A DNA stretch of 37,628 nt, taken from NCBI RefSeq assembly GCF_012910805.1, contig NZ_WTVK01000053.1:1-37628 (forward strand), written 5' to 3'. Below, piece after piece: positions 32,497-37,628 of the stretch. The notes beneath the pieces are model-generated. The model was given only the letters and a program-made list of their open reading frames with translations, did no database searches and had not been told where the DNA came from. Source of the DNA: Aromatoleum evansii (lineage in GTDB: Bacteria > Pseudomonadota > Gammaproteobacteria > Burkholderiales > Rhodocyclaceae). Position 1 is the first letter of the stretch. Each line of letters starts with the position of its first letter. A program made the position numbers and the translations under genes.

Positions 32497-33768
32497 TCAG
32501 GCCGCAGCCAGCGCCTGATCGAGGTCCGCGATCAGGTCGTCGACATGCTCGATGCCCACCGACAGGCGGATCATGTCTTCGGTGACGCCGGCGCGCACCA
32601 GTTCCTCGGGCGAGAGCTGGCGGTGAGTCGTTGAGGCCGGATGGCAGGCGAGCGACTTGCAGTCGCCGATGTTCACGAGGCGCGTCACGAGTTTCAGCGC
32701 ATCCTGGAAGCGTCCGCCGCCTTCACGGCCGCCCTTCACGCCGAAGTTCAGGATGCCCGACGCACGGCCGCCCATGTAGCGCTGCACCAGCGGGAAGTCC
32801 TTGTGCTCTTCCAGGCCCGCGTAGTTCACCCAGCTGACCTTCGGATGATTGGTGAGATGGCGCGCGATCTTCACCGCGTTCTCGCAGATGCGGTCCATGC
32901 GCAGCGCCAGCGTCTCGATGCCCTGCAGGATCAGGAAGGCGTTGAAGGGCGAGATCGCCGCGCCCATGTTGCGCAGCGGCACCACGCGCGCACGCGCGAT
33001 GTAGGCCGCCGGCCCGAGCGCTTCCGTATAGACCACGCCGTGGTAGGACACATCCGGTTCGTTGAGGCGCTTGAAGCGCTCCTTGTGCTCGGCCCAGGGG
33101 AACTTGCCCGAATCGACGATGATGCCGCCGATCGAATTGCCGTGGCCGCCCAGATACTTCGTTAGCGCATGCACGACGATGTCCGCGCCATGCTCGAACG
33201 GCCGGCACAGGTAGGGCGAGGGCACGGTGTTGTCGACGATCACCGGCACGCCGTGGCGGTGGGCCACTTCCGCGAGCTTCTCGAAGTCGGTGATGTTGCC
33301 GAGCGGGTTGCCGACCGACTCGCAAAACACTGCCTTGGTGCGGGCGTCGATCAGGCGCTCGAAGGCGTCCGGATCGCGGTAGTCCGCGAAGCGCACCTCG
33401 ATGCCGTACTGCGGCAGCGTGTGCGCGAACAGGTTGTAGGTGCCGCCATACAGGGTGCTGGAGGTGACGATGTTGTCGCCGGCTTCCGCGATCGTCTGGA
33501 TCGATGCGGTGATCGCCGCCATCCCCGAAGCCATCGCCAGCGCGGCAATACCGCCTTCCATGGCCGCTACGCGCTTTTCCAGCACGTCCTGGGTCGGGTT
33601 CATGATGCGCGTGTAGATGTTGCCCTGCACCTTCAGGTCGAACAGGTCGGCGCCGTGCTGGGTGTCGTCGAATGCGTAGGAGGTGGTCTGGTAGATCGGC
33701 ACCGCCACCGCCTTGGTGGTCGGATCGGGCGAGTAACCGCCGTGCACGGCAAGCGTTTCGAGTTTCAT
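32497..33768 (-). CDS. metY: O-acetylhomoserine sulfhydrylase
   Basis: A 423-residue PLP enzyme of the Cys/Met metabolism family. The start MKLETLAVHGGYSPDPTTKAVAVP, SGMAAI, YGGTYNLF and the PLP lysine at about residue 204 in VHALTKYLGGHG are all present. The C-terminal LACHPASTTHRQL and IRLSVGIEH are typical of the O-acetylhomoserine (thiol)-lyase branch. It makes homocysteine or methionine from O-acetylhomoserine and sulfide or methanethiol. Length fits MetY rather than the shorter MetB or MetC. It is a stand-alone minus-strand gene. Confidence 0.92.
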   Translation of the reverse strand: MKLETLAVHGGYSPDPTTKAVAVPIYQTTSYAFDDTQHGADLFDLKVQGNIYTRIMNPTQDVLEKRVAAMEGGIAALAMASGMAAITASIQTIAEAGDNIVTSSTLYGGTYNLFAHTLPQYGIEVRFADYRDPDAFERLIDARTKAVFCESVGNPLGNITDFEKLAEVAHRHGVPVIVDNTVPSPYLCRPFEHGADIVVHALTKYLGGHGNSIGGIIVDSGKFPWAEHKERFKRLNEPDVSYHGVVYTEALGPAAYIARARVVPLRNMGAAISPFNAFLILQGIETLALRMDRICENAVKIARHLTNHPKVSWVNYAGLEEHKDFPLVQRYMGGRASGILNFGVKGGREGGGRFQDALKLVTRLVNIGDCKSLACHPASTTHRQLSPEELVRAGVTEDMIRLSVGIEHVDDLIADLDQALAAA

Positions 33769-33913
33769 GCGTTCATCCCGGATGGTTGGCGAGGTTCGGT
33801 TGCGAGTCGAAAAGTATAGCCAGCGCGCGCGCCTTGAAGAAGATGGCTTCCCGAAATCCTTGCGCGGATGCCCAGACCGGGCAAGTCCGAAGGAATATAT
33901 GGTGATTCCTGTA

Positions 33914-33943
33914 TTGAATGCTCACATTGGATATTGCTAATAT
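33914..33943 (+). promoter_or_regulatory. candidate promoter for the Cys/His-rich small gene
   Basis: TTGAAT (33914-33919), an 18-base spacer and TAATAT (33938-33943). It lies in a distinctly AT-rich 130-base stretch, unlike the surrounding GC-rich DNA, about 80 bases ahead of the start at 34022. Confidence 0.4.
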
Positions 33944-34021
33944 AAAACCTTGTAAAAAATATAACGATTTCACCGGGTTGCAATGATCCGGCGGTATAAA
34001 TAAAAAAGGAGGGAGATTCTC

Positions 34022-34384
34022 ATGGACGCTGCAACGGCGATTAAGGGAAAAGTCGCAACCTGGCTGGAACTTGCGGTGGCACCGCAATGGCGCCGCGAGC
34101 GATGCAAGATACAGGTGCACGCGGTCGGTCCCCGCGATGGCACCTGCTATGCGATTTCGATGGACGGGCGCTGGCTATGCGCCGGTTCGGGGGAACTGAC
34201 GGTATTCCATGGCTTGAGCGCCGCGCTGCATTTTCTCAAGCTGCTGGGCATCGAGGACTTCGAACCGGGCGAGCCGACGGGCATGCCCGCGGTCGGAACC
34301 GGGAACCATCATTGCATGTGCACTGATGGTGGCCGGGGCCTCCTGCCGTGCAACTGCACGACCCGGCGCTGCCTCACTCATTGA
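34022..34384 (+). CDS. unrecognised Cys/His-rich small protein
   Basis: A 120-residue protein starting MDAATAIKGKVATWLELAV behind a strong GGAGGGAG site six bases upstream. The first 90 residues look like a small alpha/beta domain (KIQVHAVGPRDGTCYAISMDGRW). The tail is packed with potential metal ligands: His96, His97, Cys98, Cys100, Cys110, Cys112, Cys117 and His120. I do not recognise the family. The ligand spacing C-x-C-x9-C-x-C-x4-C-x2-H could bind zinc, copper or an iron centre. Its 3' end overlaps the convergent pabB-pabC gene by 11 bases. It is real by ribosome-binding site and promoter context, but function is open. Confidence 0.75.
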   Translation: MDAATAIKGKVATWLELAVAPQWRRERCKIQVHAVGPRDGTCYAISMDGRWLCAGSGELTVFHGLSAALHFLKLLGIEDFEPGEPTGMPAVGTGNHHCMCTDGGRGLLPCNCTTRRCLTH

Positions 34385-36158
34385 GCTCCAGTTCGACGCG
34401 GAACAGGCCGCGGGCTGCATTCGACAACAGGATGGCCCGCGCGCGTGACAGGTCCGCCCGGGTCAGGCATTGCTCGCGGGCCTTCCCTTCGTCGAGCAGC
34501 TTGCGCCGATAAACGCCATCCAGCACGCCGCAGTGCAGCGGTGGTGTGAGCAGGCAGTCTCCGCCAAGGTCCAGGTACACGTTCGTGCGGGCACCTTCGG
34601 CAAGTTCGTCGCGTTCGTTGAAGAACAGCGCATCGAAGTGGCCCCGCGCCATCGCGCCGCGCAGCTCCGCATCGTAGAGCTCGCGGGCGGTGGTCTTGTG
34701 CTGCAACAGGGGATCCGCGCTCGATATCCTGCGTTTCGATACGACGACGGTCGGTGTTGCCGCCGTGCCGTCCCCGAGGGGGGCGGCCGATAGCGCAAAG
34801 CTGCCGTCGGCAGCGAGCTCCAGGCGCACGCGCTGCGGGCCACTGAGGGTCTTCGCCCTGTCGAGCAGCGCGCGGGCGATCACGTCGGCATCCAGGGCGA
34901 AGCCGAATGCGGCGGCGGATCGGGCGAGGCGCGCAAGGTGGCGGGCCAGCAGCGGATAGGGCTCGGCCGCATCCGGTTCGCAGCGCAACGTTTCGATGAG
35001 GCCGAATGACGGTCGGAGATCGGTGAGGAAGCGCCCCTTGAGCAGGGACTCGGCCCATTCGGCTGCTGGTTCCGAGTCGGCGACGATGCCGCTGCCCAGT
35101 CCGAGCCGTGCGTCGCCGCCGCGCCCGATCTCCAGCGTGCGGATCGGCACGCTGAAGCGGAAATCGCCATCGGGCGCGATCCATCCCAGTGCGCCGCAAT
35201 AGATGCCGCGCGGCGCCGTCTCGAGTTCGTGGATGATCTGCATCGCCCGGATCTTCGGCGCGCCGGTGACCGATCCGCAGGGAAACAGGGCGCGGAACAC
35301 CTCCCCCAGGCCGGCCTTGACGGGTTCCGCGACGACCGTCGAGGTCATCTGCCACACGCTCGGATAGGGCTCGACCTCGCACAGCCGTTCGACCCGCACG
35401 CCGCCGCTGGGCGCGAGGCGGCCCAGGTCGTTGCGGATGAGGTCCACGATCATGATGTTCTCGGCGCGATTCTTTTCCGACGACGCCAGTGCCGCCGGAT
35501 CGCTGTCGCGGGCCGCGGTGCCCTTCATCGGTCGGCAATGCAGGCGTTCGCCGCGGCGTTCCACGAACAGCTCGGGCGAGCGCGAGAGGACTGCGCCGTC
35601 GGCGTGGCAGATCAGTGCGCCGTGCCGAACCGGCTGGGCTGCGCGCAAGGCGCGGTAAAGGGCCAGGGGCGAGCCGTAGAGCCGCCCGCGCAGCGCGAAG
35701 GTGAAGTTCACCTGATAGCAGTCGCCGGCGGCGATGTAGTCGCGAATGTGCCGGACGGCGCGCAAGTAGTCTTCTTCAATACTTTCGCGCTGCAGGTCCA
35801 TTACCCCGCCAAGCCGGGTGTGCTCGTCGCATTTGTCCAGCGCTGCGGCGATGCGTGCGTCGGTTTCCGACGCGGAAAGCCGTTCGGCGCGACCATACAC
35901 CCATGCCGTCAGGAGGGGGGCGCCGTCATCGCGCAGCAACGCCCGCAAGCGGGGTTCGAGCGCGTAACCGAGTTCGTAGCGGGCGGCGATCGCGACCCAC
36001 TTCCCGCCCTGGCGGGCACGTTCGATCGCGTGAAACAAGTCGTCGATCTCGCCTGCCGTCGAGCACCGGATGATCTCCTCGGGCTGTGTCAGGAGAAGGT
36101 CGCCTTGGCCGTCCTGGTTGTCGTCGAACAGGGCGAATTCGTGCGTGGAGTCGATCAT
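34374..36158 (-). CDS. pabBC: PabB-PabC fusion: aminodeoxychorismate synthase I and lyase
   Basis: A 594-residue fusion for p-aminobenzoate (folate) synthesis. The N-terminal 370 residues are the chorismate-binding PabB part: AGDCYQVNFTF, the catalytic RPMKGTAARD (PMKGT in place of the usual PIKGT), NRAENIMIVDLIRNDLG and PCGSVTGAPKIRAM. The rest is an aminotransferase class IV domain like PabC: SFGLIETLRCEP, the PLP lysine region QHKTTARELYD, FNERDELAEGARTNVYL and HCGVLDGVYRRKLL. PabB makes aminodeoxychorismate with a glutaminase PabA encoded elsewhere; PabC releases pyruvate to give p-aminobenzoate. The start has a weak ribosome-binding site. Confidence 0.92.
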   Translation of the reverse strand: MIDSTHEFALFDDNQDGQGDLLLTQPEEIIRCSTAGEIDDLFHAIERARQGGKWVAIAARYELGYALEPRLRALLRDDGAPLLTAWVYGRAERLSASETDARIAAALDKCDEHTRLGGVMDLQRESIEEDYLRAVRHIRDYIAAGDCYQVNFTFALRGRLYGSPLALYRALRAAQPVRHGALICHADGAVLSRSPELFVERRGERLHCRPMKGTAARDSDPAALASSEKNRAENIMIVDLIRNDLGRLAPSGGVRVERLCEVEPYPSVWQMTSTVVAEPVKAGLGEVFRALFPCGSVTGAPKIRAMQIIHELETAPRGIYCGALGWIAPDGDFRFSVPIRTLEIGRGGDARLGLGSGIVADSEPAAEWAESLLKGRFLTDLRPSFGLIETLRCEPDAAEPYPLLARHLARLARSAAAFGFALDADVIARALLDRAKTLSGPQRVRLELAADGSFALSAAPLGDGTAATPTVVVSKRRISSADPLLQHKTTARELYDAELRGAMARGHFDALFFNERDELAEGARTNVYLDLGGDCLLTPPLHCGVLDGVYRRKLLDEGKAREQCLTRADLSRARAILLSNAARGLFRVELELNE

Positions 36159-36293
36159 CGTTGCCGGCGCCGGGTGTGGCGTCGCGAGTGTGGCGGGGGA
36201 ACCGCATGTTAGCGCAAGGCGCCTGGCGTTCGCGCGCCGCTGCGGGAGTCCGTGCGGGTAAAAAGCCCCACTATCTTCATGGGGAAAATTTAT

Positions 36294-36321
36294 TTGGCAT
36301 TGGCTCAGGGCTATCTACTAT
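36294..36321 (+). promoter_or_regulatory. candidate sigma70-type promoter for the diguanylate cyclase
   Basis: TTGGCA (36294-36299), a 16-base spacer and TACTAT (36316-36321). If used, the transcript starts after the in-frame ATG at 36279, which supports the later start codon at 36372. Confidence 0.45.
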
Positions 36322-36371
36322 CATTGCGGTATGTGGATGGTTTCTCCTCGTTTACCGGGCTCCAAGGGCTG

Positions 36372-37613
36372 ATGGCTTCTTCCCGCACGTCGCTGAAAAT
36401 TTTTCTCGTGGTGGCGTTCATAGCGCTCACGGCGCTGGGGCTCTGGATGCTGGATGGCGTGTTTGCGGCCGACGGTTTCGGTGGTGCCGCAACGGAAGTG
36501 AACATCTTCATGCCTTTTCTCGGCCTATCCCTGATGCTGCTCGCGGTGGTCGTCGCATGGGCGGTATGGCCCCTGATGCGCACTGCGGGCGAGCACTTGC
36601 AATCCGGATCCGAGGGGGCGGAAAGGGGCTTTCCGCCGCCAGCCGATTTTTCCACCGGGGAGATGCCGGATTTCAGCCATGTGGAGCTTCCGGTCAGCGA
36701 GTACACGCTGGAAACCTACAAGGCGGCGGTCGATCATGCCCCGACCGCGATCATGATCACGAACAACCGCGGCCGGATCGAATATGTGAATGCCGCCTTC
36801 CTCAGGACCTCGGGGTATTCGCGCAGCGAGATCCTCGGACGCAGTCCTGCGATGTTCAGCGCCGGGCATACGCGCAGCGACGTCTATGCTGACCTGTGGC
36901 AGACGATCCTCTCGGGCAACGTATGGCGGGGCGAGGTATGCAACCGCAGGAAGAACGGGGAGGAATACTGGGAAAACATGGCGATCTCGCCGCTGCGTGA
37001 CCGCTTCGGCCGGGTGTCGCATTTCGTCGCGGTTCGCGAGGACATCACCGAACGCAAGGGGCGCGAAGAGGATCTGCGGCAGCTGGCGCAGCGTGACGCG
37101 CTGACGGGCATTGCGAATCGCCGCTATCTGATCGAGCGCGCCGAACAGGAGCGGCGGCGGGCGGAGCGATTCGGCCAGCCGCTGGCGGTCCTGATGGTCG
37201 ACATCGATCATTTCAAGGCCATCAACGACGAGCACGGACATGCCCTGGGCGATCAGGCGATCCGGATGGTCGCGCAGACCTGCGCCGCGAGCGTGCGCGA
37301 GATCGACATCGTGGGGCGCTATGGCGGCGAGGAGTTCGTCATCGTCCTGCCGGGGACCTTGCCGGAAGGGGCTCGCGAGCTGGCCGACCGCTTGCGGCAG
37401 CGGATCGCGGAGATCGAGATCGCGGGTGCCGATGGCACGGCTGTGGCGGTCACGGTGAGTATCGGCTTCGCCGCTTTCGAGCCCGGCGACCAGCTGGAGC
37501 AACTGCTGGCGGCGGCGGATGCGGCGCTGTACCGGGCGAAGAGCCTGGGGCGCAACTGTGTGGTGGCGGTGACCGACTGCCTGCGCCTGATACCGCCGGG
37601 AGACGTGCAGTAA
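36372..37613 (+). CDS. membrane-bound PAS-GGDEF diguanylate cyclase
   Basis: About 413 residues from the ATG at 36372. Two membrane segments (SLKIFLVVAFIALTALGLWML and IFMPFLGLSLMLLAVVVAWAVW) are followed by a PAS domain (YKAAVDHAPTAIMITNN to VAVREDITERK) and a GGDEF domain. The active site reads GGEEF at 37323-37337. A product-inhibition I-site RxxD (REID) lies five residues ahead, so the enzyme should be active and feedback-controlled. It makes cyclic di-GMP in response to a signal read by PAS or the periplasmic loop. Earlier in-frame starts (GTG at 36252, ATG at 36279) lie before the predicted promoter. No EAL domain is present in the window. Confidence 0.9.
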   Translation: MASSRTSLKIFLVVAFIALTALGLWMLDGVFAADGFGGAATEVNIFMPFLGLSLMLLAVVVAWAVWPLMRTAGEHLQSGSEGAERGFPPPADFSTGEMPDFSHVELPVSEYTLETYKAAVDHAPTAIMITNNRGRIEYVNAAFLRTSGYSRSEILGRSPAMFSAGHTRSDVYADLWQTILSGNVWRGEVCNRRKNGEEYWENMAISPLRDRFGRVSHFVAVREDITERKGREEDLRQLAQRDALTGIANRRYLIERAEQERRRAERFGQPLAVLMVDIDHFKAINDEHGHALGDQAIRMVAQTCAASVREIDIVGRYGGEEFVIVLPGTLPEGARELADRLRQRIAEIEIAGADGTAVAVTVSIGFAAFEPGDQLEQLLAAADAALYRAKSLGRNCVVAVTDCLRLIPPGDVQ

Positions 37614-37628
37614 GGGGCAGGGGGGCGG

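Noticed and set aside
33769-34021. Possible riboswitch upstream of metY
   Set aside because: I looked for a methionine-cycle riboswitch in this spacer and saw no matching helices or conserved core; the region is AT-rich with only a promoter-like pair for the plus strand.
1-37628. CRISPR arrays, insertion sequences, tRNA genes
   Set aside because: No regularly spaced repeats, transposase, terminal inverted repeats of an insertion sequence, or tRNA-like fold was seen. The search was by eye and cannot exclude a degenerate copy.

Overview
The window is GC-rich, densely coded DNA from a denitrifying proteobacterium. Gene content and protein style (Tat-exported NosZ, a narK1K2GHJI-narXL cluster, a RegBA pair, metY, DUF748) suggest a betaproteobacterium of the Azoarcus/Thauera/Aromatoleum type (Rhodocyclales). 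That placement is inference from the proteins. No rRNA or tRNA gene was seen to confirm it.

Layout. (1) 1-1660: a minus-strand rubrerythrin and separate rubredoxin, divergent from a lipoprotein c-type cytochrome. (2) 1662-10674: a minus-strand nitrous-oxide reduction cluster, in transcription order nosZ, nosR, an unnamed membrane gene, nosD, nosF, nosY, nosL, then two small coupled genes whose second member resembles TumE-type toxins. nosZ has its own intrinsic terminator. nosR starts again from a near-perfect FNR/Dnr-type promoter. (3) 10905-12733: a plus-strand RegB/RegA redox two-component pair, divergent from nosZ. The shared spacer holds an FNR-type box and a RegA-like box. (4) 12792-25776: a minus-strand nitrate respiration block, narK1, narK2, narG, narH, narJ, narI, narX, narL and a small membrane gene. 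(5) 26041-27958: a tightly overlapping minus-strand trio, hemerythrin, DUF2249 and a polytopic membrane protein, behind another FNR-type box. (6) 28267-37613: mostly housekeeping and envelope genes: a large DUF748/AsmA-like protein, a pterin carbinolamine dehydratase, O-acetylhomoserine sulfhydrylase, an unrecognised Cys/His-rich small protein, a PabB-PabC fusion and a PAS-GGDEF diguanylate cyclase.

How it fits together. NarK1/K2 move nitrate and nitrite, NarGHI reduces nitrate at the membrane, and NarXL senses nitrate/nitrite. NosZ reduces N2O to N2 in the periplasm, supported by NosR (electron supply) and NosDFYL (copper-site maturation). RegBA adds redox control. The hemerythrin trio looks like a nitrosative or oxygen stress module under the same FNR/Dnr-type control. 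Nitrite and NO reductases (nir, nor) are not in the window.

Most worth a second look: the TumE-like pair on the end of the nos operon, the unnamed membrane protein between nosR and nosD, a lipobox in the NosZ Tat signal, the combined FNR/RegA architecture upstream of nosZ, the ACTAGT repeats and hairpin ahead of narK1, and the overlapping hemerythrin/DUF2249/membrane-protein operon. All statements come from reading the sequence. No database search was run.
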